A DNA stretch of 64,000 nucleotides. Origin: an uncultured Woeseiaceae bacterium (lineage in GTDB: Bacteria; Pseudomonadota; Gammaproteobacteria; Steroidobacterales; Woeseiaceae). The stretch lies in assembly GCA_947258565.1 (NCBI GenBank), contig CAMYJB010000001.1, positions 62,001 through 126,000 of the forward strand, given 5' to 3'. Under the pieces are notes generated by a model. It was not told the origin of the DNA. It saw only the letters and a program-made list of their open reading frames with translations, and made no database searches. Each line of letters starts with the position of its first letter. The stretch's first letter is position 1. This document shows, piece after piece, positions 45,468-54,131 of the stretch. The translations under genes were made by a program, and so were the position numbers.

Positions 45468-46988
45468 ATGATTGAAGTGGCCAGAGCAACCGACAACGCG
45501 CCGTTCGGAGAAGCCGGCTCGCAGGGTGACGGCACGGGTCACATCATCATCCGCCTGGACAAACGCGAGACCAGCGATACGCTCGATCTGCGCCAACTTG
45601 CCGCAGATGAAAGCTTTCAGAACCTGCTCGAGTTCCTGACAACGAACGGTCACCTGGATGCCGAACGCATAATCCGCCACGTCACACCCGATATCATCCG
45701 TTCGCGAGAGTTAGTCGCTTCGTCGACGGCGTTTACGCCACTTGAGTCGCTTACGGCATACTGGCGCATTGACGTTCGCCAGGAAGACGATCCGGAGACT
45801 CTCCGATCCGCGCTGCACGGCATGCCGGAAATCAACGTCGCCTACCACGAGACCGAGGTGCGCGACGCAACAACCGGTACTGAAGATATCACGTCAAATA
45901 TCTACGAGCGTGACCAACACTTTCTCGATGCTGCGCCATGCGGTATTGGGGCGCGCGCGGTCTGGGAGAAACAGAACGGCGAAGGCCAAGACGTCAGGGT
46001 TATCGACCTCGAAGGCGGTTGGATCCTCGCGCACGAGGACCTGCCCGGGCCGCAGTTGCTGTATGGCAGTAACGGTTGCGACGATCCCGATTTTGGCGGC
46101 GATCATGGCGCGGCAGCGCTAGGCATCGTCGGCGGTGTAAACAATGACCTCGGGATTATCGGTGTCGCCCCTCGTATCGCGTCGTTAAACGTCGTGTCCC
46201 ATTACGATGCGGCCAAGAAGACTGCCCTGCATGTGGCGGACGCGATCGACGCGGCGTCCAAACACCTGGGGCCGGGCGACATTCTACTGCTGGAGGTGCA
46301 GCGATTTCACGACAAGATGGCGCTGCCGACAGAAATCGAATCGGCCGATCTGCATGCTATCCGCCATGCCGTCGCACAAGGCCTCATCGTCATTGAGGCC
46401 GCTGGCAACTCAGATATCGATCTCGATTCGTGGTCCGACCCGACGGGGCAACACACGCTCGATATGAATTCTCCCGATCATACGGATTCCGGTGCGATCG
46501 TCGTTGGTTCGTCCTATGCCACAGTGGTCCGGGATCCGCGCGGCTTTGCGGGTCACCGGCGATATTACACCTCAAATTACGGCAGCCGCGTCAATAACTA
46601 CGCGTGGGGCGAACAGATTTACACGACTGGCTATGGGACAATTGCCGGAACATCCGGGTCGACAAACAGCTACACAGCGAACTTCGGCCAGACGAGTGGC
46701 GCAACGGCCATCATCGCCGGCGCCGCGGCTCTCGTGCAGTCCTGGTACAAGGGGGCGCATGGTGAGCCGCTCACGCCGGAAGCAATGCGCGCCGCATTGT
46801 CGAATGCCGAGACCGCCACCCCTCAGGCAATGTCCGGGGAACGCGCCATTGGCGTCATGCCCGATCTTGCCGCGATCATGGTTGCGAGTATTGCTGCCAG
46901 CCGGAGTGTCGCGGAAAAGCTGGACCGCGTACGACAGGCGACGGGTGCCAGCCGGGACCCCTTCGCGAAATTCAAGGGGCCGCACTAG
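45468..46988 (+). CDS. Subtilisin-like serine protease (S8 family) without signal peptide
   Basis: The 506-residue protein has the complete subtilisin set: Asp180 (VRVIDLEGG), His213 (GGDHGAAALGIVGG), oxyanion Asn314 (EAAGNSD) and Ser410 (QTSGATAIIAGAAALVQ). Residues 95-130 (LTAYWRIDVRQEDD ... INVAYHE) look like an I9-type prodomain. There is no N-terminal export signal, which is unusual for subtilases and suggests a cytosolic, possibly zymogenic, protease. It ends the islet: no gene follows for 211 bases before convergent suhB. The reading frame is intact. The substrate is unknown; the small protein or the TIR protein are candidates. Confidence 0.88.
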   Translation: MIEVARATDNAPFGEAGSQGDGTGHIIIRLDKRETSDTLDLRQLAADESFQNLLEFLTTNGHLDAERIIRHVTPDIIRSRELVASSTAFTPLESLTAYWRIDVRQEDDPETLRSALHGMPEINVAYHETEVRDATTGTEDITSNIYERDQHFLDAAPCGIGARAVWEKQNGEGQDVRVIDLEGGWILAHEDLPGPQLLYGSNGCDDPDFGGDHGAAALGIVGGVNNDLGIIGVAPRIASLNVVSHYDAAKKTALHVADAIDAASKHLGPGDILLLEVQRFHDKMALPTEIESADLHAIRHAVAQGLIVIEAAGNSDIDLDSWSDPTGQHTLDMNSPDHTDSGAIVVGSSYATVVRDPRGFAGHRRYYTSNYGSRVNNYAWGEQIYTTGYGTIAGTSGSTNSYTANFGQTSGATAIIAGAAALVQSWYKGAHGEPLTPEAMRAALSNAETATPQAMSGERAIGVMPDLAAIMVASIAASRSVAEKLDRVRQATGASRDPFAKFKGPH

Positions 46989-47199
46989 AGACTGCGCGAT
47001 TTCAGACATCGGCCGGAATCCGAGCAGCAATAGCGCCGTGCCTATTCTCTCTACTCGACGATAACTGGTTGTCGGAGCCGGGTTCGATTCCGAACGTCTG
47101 CATCAATGAGCCGTATGCGGTCCCTCGCTGCAGCGCAACAGCTGCAATGGATGCCCGGCCAATCTCTGAGGCAGAGCAGGCTATTGACGCCGAAGCACT

Positions 47200-47997
47200 T
47201 TAGCCAACGATAGCCTTGATTTCACTCGCGCAGAGTTTCGCGAGTCCCGCGTAGATCTTCGGCGTGCCGGCGAGGACGTGGCCGGTTTCGAGGTGATTCT
47301 CACTGCCGTCGAGGCCGCTGACGATGCCACCCGCCTCGCGGATGATCAGGCTGCCCGCCGCGAGGTCCCAGGCTGACAGGCCTGCTTCCCAGAAGCCGTC
47401 GAGGCGCCCGGCGGCGACGTAGCAAAGATCGAGTGCCGCGGCGCCCGGACGCCGCACGCCGGACGTGTTCCTGATGATCTTGCCGAGCATAGTCAGATAA
47501 GGCTCCATCTCGAAATCGGCCTGGCGGAACGGGAAGCCCGTGCCGATCAGCGCGCGCTCGAGATTGGCCAGTCCGCTGACGCGGATACGACGACCGTCGA
47601 GCTGCGCACCGACACCACGCGATGCGGTAAACAGCTCCTGCCGCACAGGGTCGTAGACAACGCCATGCTCCATGCGGCCTTTGACCTGCACGCCGATGGA
47701 GACGGCAAATACCGGGAAACCGTGCAGGTAATTCGTGGTGCCGTCGAGCGGATCGATAATCCAGACGGTATCGGAGTCGCCGCTCGCGCCGGACTCCTCG
47801 GCGAGGATCGCGTGATCCGGATAGTGCTTGTGTACGGTTTCGATCACTTCCCGTTCGGCGCTGCGATCCGCGTCACTGACGTAATCGTTGCGGCCCTTGA
47901 CTTCGACCGTCAGCGTGTCGAGCTTGACGAGGTTTCTCATCAGCGAATTGCCGGCTCGACGCGCGGCCATCACGGCCACATTCAGTAGTGCGTGCAT
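47200..47997 (-). CDS. suhB: Inositol-1-monophosphatase SuhB
   Basis: A 265-residue magnesium-dependent phosphatase. Metal motifs: AEESGASGD, WIIDPLDGTTNYLHGFP and the C-terminal LSAWDLAAGSLIIREAGG. Besides inositol phosphate hydrolysis, SuhB acts with Nus factors on rRNA transcription in enterobacteria. It is divergent from trmJ (118 bases between), as in other gammaproteobacteria. The 211 bases between the islet and suhB hold no gene I can support. Confidence 0.95.
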   Translation of the reverse strand: MHALLNVAVMAARRAGNSLMRNLVKLDTLTVEVKGRNDYVSDADRSAEREVIETVHKHYPDHAILAEESGASGDSDTVWIIDPLDGTTNYLHGFPVFAVSIGVQVKGRMEHGVVYDPVRQELFTASRGVGAQLDGRRIRVSGLANLERALIGTGFPFRQADFEMEPYLTMLGKIIRNTSGVRRPGAAALDLCYVAAGRLDGFWEAGLSAWDLAAGSLIIREAGGIVSGLDGSENHLETGHVLAGTPKIYAGLAKLCASEIKAIVG

Positions 47998-48115
47998 GTA
48001 ACGATTCCGTCGATGTCAAAGAACTGCGATCCGCGGTTCCGGGAATAGCGACTGCCGGCACCCGATCGGGGCGGTAGAATACCGGACTTTGCCGCCAACT
48101 CGCCAGATTATTGCC

Positions 48116-48832
48116 ATGTCGATACGCATCGTCCTCGTCGGAACCACGCACCCGGGCAACATCGGTGCGGTTGCCCGTGCGATGAAGAACATGGGGTTTA
48201 CGGACCTGGCGCTCGTCAATCCACGCTACTTCCCGGACAAGGAAGCGACGGCGCGGGCATCCGGCGCGGAAGACCTGCTCGACAATGCGACGGTCGTGGA
48301 CACCCTTGCGGAAGCGATCCAGGACTGCGTGTACGTGGCTGGGGCGAGCGCGCGTTCCAGGGCCATCAACTGGCCCTGCCTCGATTCGCGCGACTGCGCC
48401 GCCAGGCTGCTGGACGAGAACGCGAAGGGTCCCGTTGCGGCCGTATTCGGTCCGGAGAAGTCGGGTCTTTCAAACTCGGATCTGGATCACTGCGATACGC
48501 TGTTGACGATTCCGACCAATCCGGATTTCAGTTCGCTCAACCTCGCGATGGCCGTGCAGGTCGTAACCTACGAACTGCGCGCAGCACAAGCCCTGAAGTC
48601 GCCCGAGTACGAAGCGGACGCGCCGCTTGCGACCAGTCGGGAAATGGAGGGTTTCTACGAGCACCTCGAGCGGGTTCTGACTGACATAGAATTCCTGGAC
48701 CCGGACAATCCGCGGCACCTGATGCGCCGCCTGCGGCGCCTGTTCATCCGGGCGCGGCCGGACCAGAACGAGGTCAATATCCTGCGCGGCATCCTTGCAG
48801 CCGTGGAGCGACAAAGGGAAAAAGACGCATGA
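48116..48832 (+). CDS. trmJ: tRNA (cytidine/uridine-2'-O-)-methyltransferase TrmJ
   Basis: A 238-residue SPOUT methyltransferase modifying position 32 of tRNA. Motifs: IRIVLVGTTHPGNIGAVARAMKNMG, FGPEKSGLSNSDLDHCD and TIPTNPDFSSLNLAMAVQVV (the trefoil knot). The ATG at 48116 gives the normal start. The stop overlaps the cysteine desulfurase start as ATGA (48829-48832). Confidence 0.94.
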   Translation: MSIRIVLVGTTHPGNIGAVARAMKNMGFTDLALVNPRYFPDKEATARASGAEDLLDNATVVDTLAEAIQDCVYVAGASARSRAINWPCLDSRDCAARLLDENAKGPVAAVFGPEKSGLSNSDLDHCDTLLTIPTNPDFSSLNLAMAVQVVTYELRAAQALKSPEYEADAPLATSREMEGFYEHLERVLTDIEFLDPDNPRHLMRRLRRLFIRARPDQNEVNILRGILAAVERQREKDA

Positions 48833-50004
48833 GCAACAGCACAGATATCGTCTATCTGGATTACGCGGCCAGCACGCCCGCCGACCCGCGTGTCGTCGAT
48901 GTGATGACGCCGCTTTTCGGCGCAGACGGCGATTTCGCGAATCCGTCGTCGGGACATGTCGCGGGCCGCCGCAGCCGCGCGCACGTGGAGCGCGCGACCG
49001 GGCAGCTCGCGGAGCTGCTCGGTTGCAGGGAGGAGGAACTGGTATGGACATCGGGCGCAACGGAGTCGGACAACCTCGCAATCGTCGGCGCCGCCCGGTA
49101 TCGCGCTGACCGCGGCAGGCACCTCATTACGATGCCCACCGAGCACAAGGCGGTTGCCGATGTGTCCCGACTACTCGAGAAAAAGGGCTTCGAAGTCAGC
49201 TGGCTGCGGCCTGATGACACGGGTGTCCTCGACCCGACGATACTGGAGGCGGCAATACGGCCCGACACACAGCTCGTATCAATCATGCACGTCAACAACG
49301 AGACCGGCGTGATCCAGGACATCGAGGCACTTGGCGCCATCTGCCGCGAGCGGGACGTGTTGTTTCACGTGGATGCAGCGCAGTCCGTCGGCAAATTACC
49401 GCTCGACCTCGCGTCAATGCCCGTCGACCTGTTGTCGACGACGGCGCACAAGGTCTACGGCCCCAAGGGCATCGGCGCGCTCTACATCTCGGGCCGCCCG
49501 GGGTGCCGCGTCGAGGCGCTCATCCATGGCGGCGGCCAGCAGGGGGGGCGGCGCCCGGGCACGCTCGCGGTGCCGCTGATCGCTGGATTCGGGGAGGCTG
49601 CGCGCATCGCGCGCTCCGAGATGCAGGAAAACCACGCGCACCTGCGGTCGCAGCGCGAACGCCTCTGGCGCGGGATTCGCGACCTCGAGGGGATCGTGCA
49701 GAACGGCAGCGAGAGCCACGCGTTCCCCGGCATTCTCAACGTCAGTATCGAGGACGTCGAGGGCGAGAGCCTGCTGCTGGCGCTGGAGCCGCTGTGTGTA
49801 GCCACGGGCTCGGCCTGCAATTCGAAAAGCCAGGAGCCCTCGTCCGTGCTGCGCGCGCTCGGCCGCAGCGACATGCTGGCACAGAGCGCCATACGCTTCA
49901 GTTTCGGGCGTCCGACGACGCCGGACGAGGTCGATATTGCCGTCGAGCGGTACCGCACGGCCATCGCACGCCTGCGGGACATCGCGCCGGGGCGCGCGGC
50001 GTGA
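48829..50004 (+). CDS. iscS: IscS-like cysteine desulfurase
   Basis: At 391 residues, it takes sulfur from cysteine with PLP. Visible: IVYLDYAASTPADPRV, EHKAVADVS, VNNETGVIQD, HVDAAQSVGKLP, the PLP lysine in TTAHKVYGPKG, and the active Cys in GSACNSKSQEPSSVLRALG. It ends shortly after [13 protein letters not shown]. coli IscS has about 20 more residues that bind IscU. The following scaffold-like gene overlaps as GTGA. iscR and cysE, which often precede iscS, are absent. Confidence 0.9.
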   Translation: MSNSTDIVYLDYAASTPADPRVVDVMTPLFGADGDFANPSSGHVAGRRSRAHVERATGQLAELLGCREEELVWTSGATESDNLAIVGAARYRADRGRHLITMPTEHKAVADVSRLLEKKGFEVSWLRPDDTGVLDPTILEAAIRPDTQLVSIMHVNNETGVIQDIEALGAICRERDVLFHVDAAQSVGKLPLDLASMPVDLLSTTAHKVYGPKGIGALYISGRPGCRVEALIHGGGQQGGRRPGTLAVPLIAGFGEAARIARSEMQENHAHLRSQRERLWRGIRDLEGIVQNGSESHAFPGILNVSIEDVEGESLLLALEPLCVATGSACNSKSQEPSSVLRALGRSDMLAQSAIRFSFGRPTTPDEVDIAVERYRTAIARLRDIAPGRAA

Positions 50005-50390
50005 CGGCCGACCCGTACAGTGAACAGGTGCGGGCGCTGTTCGCCCGGCCCGATCATGCCGGCGACCTTGAAAAGGCGTCCGCGCGGGTGCACATCGAGG
50101 AGCAGGGTGTGCGGATTTCCCTTGCGGCGCAATGTGATGGCGATATTATTGAGTGTCTGCGCTTTCGCGCGTGGGGTTGCCCGCATCTGCTTGCCGCCGC
50201 GGAAGCGGTTTGCCGCTCGTACGAGGGCCAGGCCCTCACGGCACTGCAGGCATTCAGTGCGGCTGAAATTATGCAAACTCTGCCTGTACCGCGGGAGAAG
50301 TTGGGCCGTATACTCATACTCGAAGACGCGGTGCGATCGCTTGGGCGGAGCGCCCGCGTGAGCCCGGATGCGGGGAAGGACACGGACTAG
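50001..50390 (+). CDS. Degenerate IscU-like scaffold protein
   Basis: The 129-residue protein aligns with IscU/NifU-N (RPDHAG for [23 protein letters not shown] for FKTYGCGSAIASS). Of the three cluster-binding Cys of IscU only that in GCPH is kept. The CGD site is missing (the region reads [10 protein letters not shown]), and the HCS site reads LGRIL. Other Cys are present ([12 protein letters not shown]). It starts with GTG inside the iscS stop codon, so the two are translated together. It is probably not a conventional scaffold; a sulfur acceptor role is possible. Confidence 0.8.
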   Translation: MTADPYSEQVRALFARPDHAGDLEKASARVHIEEQGVRISLAAQCDGDIIECLRFRAWGCPHLLAAAEAVCRSYEGQALTALQAFSAAEIMQTLPVPREKLGRILILEDAVRSLGRSARVSPDAGKDTD

Positions 50391-50392
50391 AT

Positions 50393-50716
50393 ATGGCAAT
50401 TTCGTTGACAGAATCGGCAGCAAGCCGCGTACGTAACTACCTCGAGGCCAAGGGCGACGGAATCGGATTGCGCCTCGGCGTGACCAAGACCGGTTGTTCC
50501 GGCTACTCCTACGTCATCAACTACGCTGAAGGCATCACCGACGCTGATGTCGTGTTCGAGGACAAGGGCGTCAAGGTCGTGGTGGACGCAGATGCCCTGC
50601 CGCTGATCGACGGCACCGAGGTCGATTTCGTCAAACATGGCCTCAACGAGGCGTTCAGCTTCAGAAACCCCAACGTGTCCGGCGAGTGCGGCTGCGGAGA
50701 AAGCTTCAACGTTTGA
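50393..50716 (+). CDS. iscA: A-type iron-sulfur carrier protein IscA
   Basis: A 107-residue HesB-type protein with the three conserved Cys: [14 protein letters not shown] (first) and [10 protein letters not shown] (the CGC pair). It carries Fe-S clusters or iron to targets. It follows the IscU-like gene by two bases. hscB, hscA, fdx and iscX, which usually follow, are absent; ndk comes next after 111 bases. Confidence 0.92.
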   Translation: MAISLTESAASRVRNYLEAKGDGIGLRLGVTKTGCSGYSYVINYAEGITDADVVFEDKGVKVVVDADALPLIDGTEVDFVKHGLNEAFSFRNPNVSGECGCGESFNV

Positions 50717-50827
50717 TCCGCCGCCGTTGCCCGGCCCCTATATGCCAAGTAAAATCGAGGGTTTACGTCCGCCCGGTCGAATTCTGAATCGCGCGGGAAT
50801 CTCCACTTATTCGAAAAGGAACATCGC

Positions 50828-51259
50828 ATGGCCGTTGAGCAGACGCTCTCTATTATCAAACCGGATGGCGTCCAGAAAAACCTGATCGGCGAAATCTACA
50901 GGCGCTTCGAAGCAGCCGGCCTCGAGATCGTCGCCGCAAAGATGAAGCACCTTACGGACAACGAGGCGCAGGGTTTTTATGCTGTCCACCGGGAACGGCC
51001 GTTTTTCAATGACCTGGTCTCGTACATGACGTCCGGACCGGTCATGGTGCAGGTGCTGCGGGGCGAGGGCGCGATTGCGAAAAACCGCGAGATCATGGGC
51101 GCGACCAATCCGGCAGATGCGGATCCGGGCACGATACGCGCCGATTTCGCTGCGAGCATCGAGGAAAACGTGGTCCACGGTTCGGATGGCCCGGATACGG
51201 CGGCCGCGGAGATTGCATTCTTTTTTGGTGAAGACGGGACCTGTCCGCGCACGCGCTAG
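50828..51259 (+). CDS. ndk: Nucleoside diphosphate kinase
   Basis: The 143-residue kinase equilibrates NTPs. Motifs: [25 protein letters not shown] near the start, and [20 protein letters not shown] with the phosphorylated His. AAGGAA precedes the ATG. It is followed by rlmN after 11 bases, the usual gammaproteobacterial order. Confidence 0.96.
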   Translation: MAVEQTLSIIKPDGVQKNLIGEIYRRFEAAGLEIVAAKMKHLTDNEAQGFYAVHRERPFFNDLVSYMTSGPVMVQVLRGEGAIAKNREIMGATNPADADPGTIRADFAASIEENVVHGSDGPDTAAAEIAFFFGEDGTCPRTR

Positions 51260-51270
51260 GCCGATTAGCC

Positions 51271-52377
51271 ATGACCGGTGACGCTGAAAAACTGAACCTG
51301 CTCGGCATGCCGCGAGGCGAGCTCGAGGCGCTTTTCGCCGATCTGGGCGAGAAGCGCTATCGCGCGCGGCAGTTGCTGCAGTGGATGTATCAGCGCGGTG
51401 TTACCGATTTCGATGCGATGACGGACCTGTCGAAGTCGCTGCGCGCGAAGCTGGCCGAGCGGGCGACAGTTGCCTTGCAAAGGGTCGATAGCCAGCACGA
51501 ATCCTCGGACGGCACGGTCAAATGGCTGTTTGCCAGCGGTTCCGGGCAACGCGTGGAGGCTGTGTACATTCCCGAGCCGGCGCGCGGCACTTTGTGTATC
51601 TCCTCGCAAGTCGGTTGTGCGCTCGATTGCGCGTTCTGCGCGACCGGGGCGCAGGGCTTCAATCGCAATCTGAGCGCGGCCGAAATCATCGGCCAGGTCT
51701 GGTATGCCAACGCGGTGCTTCCGCGCCGTCCGAATGGCGAGACTGCAGTGACCAACGTGGTATTCATGGGTATGGGGGAGCCGCTGGCGAATTACCGCAA
51801 CGTCATCCCCGTGCTCGAGTTGCTGATTTCCGATTACGCCTACGGTCTGTCGCGACGCCGCGTCACGATCAGTACCTCGGGTATCGTGCCGCACGTCGAA
51901 AAGCTCGGAGACGATTGCAACGTGTCGCTCGCGGTATCGCTGCACGCGCCGAATGACGCACTGCGTAATCGCATCGTGCCGATCAACAAACTGCACCCGA
52001 TCGGCGAACTGCTCGACGCGTGCTGGCGGTATGCGGCGAAACACGCGAACCGATTCATCACGTTCGAATATGTAATGTTGCGCGGCGTGAACGACTCGCT
52101 GGCGCACGCGGACGAGCTGGCCGAGCTGCTCAGCGGCAATCCTGCCAAGGTGAATCTCATTCCTTTTAATCCGTTCCCGGGGACCGAGTACGAGCGATCC
52201 GGCGTGGAGACGATCCGGTATTTCCAGGATCGGCTGCGCGACCGCGGTATCGTGGCGACGACGCGCCGGACGCGCGGGGACGATATCGATGCGGCTTGCG
52301 GACAGCTCGCTGGCAAGGTCAGCGACCGGGTCCGCAGGCGCCTAGGCGAGAAAAACATCAGGGTGGCGACAGCGTGA
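51271..52377 (+). CDS. rlmN: Dual-specificity 23S rRNA/tRNA adenine-C2 methyltransferase RlmN
   Basis: A 368-residue radical-SAM enzyme. The cluster motif is CALDCAFCATG (CxxxCxxC), preceded by LCISSQVGC; further VVFMGMGEPLANYRNV and NLIPFNPFPGTEYERS. It methylates A2503 of 23S rRNA and A37 of some tRNAs. Its stop overlaps the pilF GTG start. Confidence 0.96.
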   Translation: MTGDAEKLNLLGMPRGELEALFADLGEKRYRARQLLQWMYQRGVTDFDAMTDLSKSLRAKLAERATVALQRVDSQHESSDGTVKWLFASGSGQRVEAVYIPEPARGTLCISSQVGCALDCAFCATGAQGFNRNLSAAEIIGQVWYANAVLPRRPNGETAVTNVVFMGMGEPLANYRNVIPVLELLISDYAYGLSRRRVTISTSGIVPHVEKLGDDCNVSLAVSLHAPNDALRNRIVPINKLHPIGELLDACWRYAAKHANRFITFEYVMLRGVNDSLAHADELAELLSGNPAKVNLIPFNPFPGTEYERSGVETIRYFQDRLRDRGIVATTRRTRGDDIDAACGQLAGKVSDRVRRRLGEKNIRVATA

Positions 52378-53135
52378 AAAAGAGCGATGGTCTTCTGGGG
52401 GCAATGGCCGCCATACTCATGGTCGCGGGCTGCGTGTCGACGACGACGGGGCCGTCCGAGATGAAGGCGGATCAGGGCGACGCGGCAGAACTGAATTACC
52501 AGCTGGGGGCCCGCTACTACCGCAATGGTGATTACGATCTCGCGCGCGACCGCCTCGAGCTGGCGCTGAAGCAGAACCCGAAGAACGGCATGGCCTGGTC
52601 GGCTCTGGGCCTCACCTACGAGGCACTCGATAACATCAGGCTCGCGGAGGACGCATACAACAGTGCGGTGCGAGTGGCATCGCGCGATTACAAGGTCCAG
52701 GAGAACTACGCAGTCTTCCTGTGCCGCCAGAAACGATTCGAGGACGCGCGCAAGTATTTCGACAAGGCGATAAGGGCGCCGACCAACGACTATGCGGAGC
52801 AGACGTATACCAATGCCGGTGTCTGCATGATGCAGAAGCCTGATAATGTCGCGGCCGAGGAATACCTGCGTGCTGCCCTGGAGCGGCGCCCGAACCACGG
52901 CGAGGCGCTCCTGCAGATGTCCGTGTTGTTCTATGAAACGGGCGATGCCCTGCGCGCACGCGCTTTTCTCGAGCGCTACCTGAGCAGCAACATGCCGACC
53001 GCGCCCGTGCTCTTTCACGGTATCCGCATCGAGGAAAAGCTCGGCGACGACAACGCGCGCCGCGAGTACACGCTGCAGTTACTGCAGGATTTTCCGGACT
53101 CGGCCGAGGCCGAGCGTATTCGCCAGGCCGGCTAG
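52374..53135 (+). CDS. pilF: Type IV pilus biogenesis lipoprotein PilF/PilW
   Basis: A 253-residue TPR lipoprotein with lipobox MVAGC (Cys20) and about six TPR units (for example YQLGARYYRNGDYDLARDRLELAL). PilF pilots the PilQ secretin to the outer membrane. It starts with GTG overlapping rlmN as GTGA. The rlmN-pilF-rodZ order is that of Pseudomonas; other pil genes are outside the window, so pilus production cannot be judged here. Confidence 0.92.
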   Translation: MKKSDGLLGAMAAILMVAGCVSTTTGPSEMKADQGDAAELNYQLGARYYRNGDYDLARDRLELALKQNPKNGMAWSALGLTYEALDNIRLAEDAYNSAVRVASRDYKVQENYAVFLCRQKRFEDARKYFDKAIRAPTNDYAEQTYTNAGVCMMQKPDNVAAEEYLRAALERRPNHGEALLQMSVLFYETGDALRARAFLERYLSSNMPTAPVLFHGIRIEEKLGDDNARREYTLQLLQDFPDSAEAERIRQAG

Positions 53136-53156
53136 GACCATTGCTCCGCGAGACCA

Positions 53157-54107
53157 ATGACCGACGACAAAGACAAACCGGACGCCGAGTCGCCTGAGGC
53201 CGAAGCAGAGGGCCCGGTTGGCGGCGGGCGGCTCGCCGAGGCGCGGCGTGCAAAGCAGATAAGCGTGCTCGAGATCGCGAAGGAACTGCATGTCGAGGAG
53301 GCAAAAATCCGGGCGCTGGAGGACAACAAGTTCGACGCGCTCGGCGCACCGGTTTTCGCCAAAGGCCACCTGAAAAAATACTCGCAGCTCGTCGGCGTAG
53401 ACCACGACGACGTACTGGCTGACTACTACCGCCTCACCCGCAGCCAGGAGCTGCCGCCGGTCGTGGTCAAGCGGCAGAAGCCGATGCGCGAACTGTCGCC
53501 GGGCCCCTGGGTTGCCGCCATCGCTGTGCTGGTGTTGCTGGCGCTGGCGTACTGGCTGCTCGTCGAAAGACCATTCACGACGGCGCCCGCACCCGCGGCA
53601 ACAATGCCTGCCGCGACAATGCCGAGCATGGCAGAGACGGCGCCGCCACCGGAAACGGTGCAGACCGGCGCCGAAAACCCGCCGGATGGTGACGCGCCGG
53701 CCGAAGAAGCAACACTCCCTGACGAGCCCGCGGTTGAATCACCCCCTGCTGAGGTACGGCCGCAGGCCGCGGCAGATGAAGCCATGGAGGCAGCGGGCAG
53801 TACCGCGCAGCAATCCCGGTCCGCGGTTGACATGATGTCGTCTGCCGCTGCAAGCGGTGACGATGTCCGGATTTCCGTGACGTTTCTCGGCGATTGCTGG
53901 ACGGAAATAACAGACGCCTCCGGCCGCCGCCTGTTTTTCCAGTTGGGTCGCAGCGGCCGCACCGTCAATGTGAGTGGCCCCGGCCCGCTGTCCGTGTTGT
54001 TCGGTGATGCAGATAAGGTCGATGTCCGGGTAAACGGCGAAGATTTCACGATTCCCGCCACCGGCCGCCGAGGCCAAACGGCGCGCCTTACGATTTCCGG
54101 CCGGTAA
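53157..54107 (+). CDS. rodZ: Cell-shape protein RodZ
   Basis: A 316-residue protein with an N-terminal helix-turn-helix domain (about 25-90: LAEARRAKQISVLEIAKELH), a membrane span at about 118-137 (WVAAIAVLVLLALAYWLL), a low-complexity Pro/Ala/Glu periplasmic linker, and a C-terminal DUF4115 domain (about 238-316: VTFLGDCWTEITDASG). RodZ links MreB to the elongasome. In many gammaproteobacteria ispG follows; here hisS follows directly. Confidence 0.92.
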   Translation: MTDDKDKPDAESPEAEAEGPVGGGRLAEARRAKQISVLEIAKELHVEEAKIRALEDNKFDALGAPVFAKGHLKKYSQLVGVDHDDVLADYYRLTRSQELPPVVVKRQKPMRELSPGPWVAAIAVLVLLALAYWLLVERPFTTAPAPAATMPAATMPSMAETAPPPETVQTGAENPPDGDAPAEEATLPDEPAVESPPAEVRPQAAADEAMEAAGSTAQQSRSAVDMMSSAAASGDDVRISVTFLGDCWTEITDASGRRLFFQLGRSGRTVNVSGPGPLSVLFGDADKVDVRVNGEDFTIPATGRRGQTARLTISGR

Positions 54108-54131
54108 TCGGCCCCGGTAGCGCCTGGTCAC

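Noticed and set aside
47079..47097. GGTTCGATTCC, similar to a tRNA T-loop, in the gap before suhB; considered as a tRNA fragment or island attachment site
   Set aside because: The flanking bases do not form a T-stem, no acceptor or anticodon arm is nearby, and no second copy is seen at the other end of the islet.
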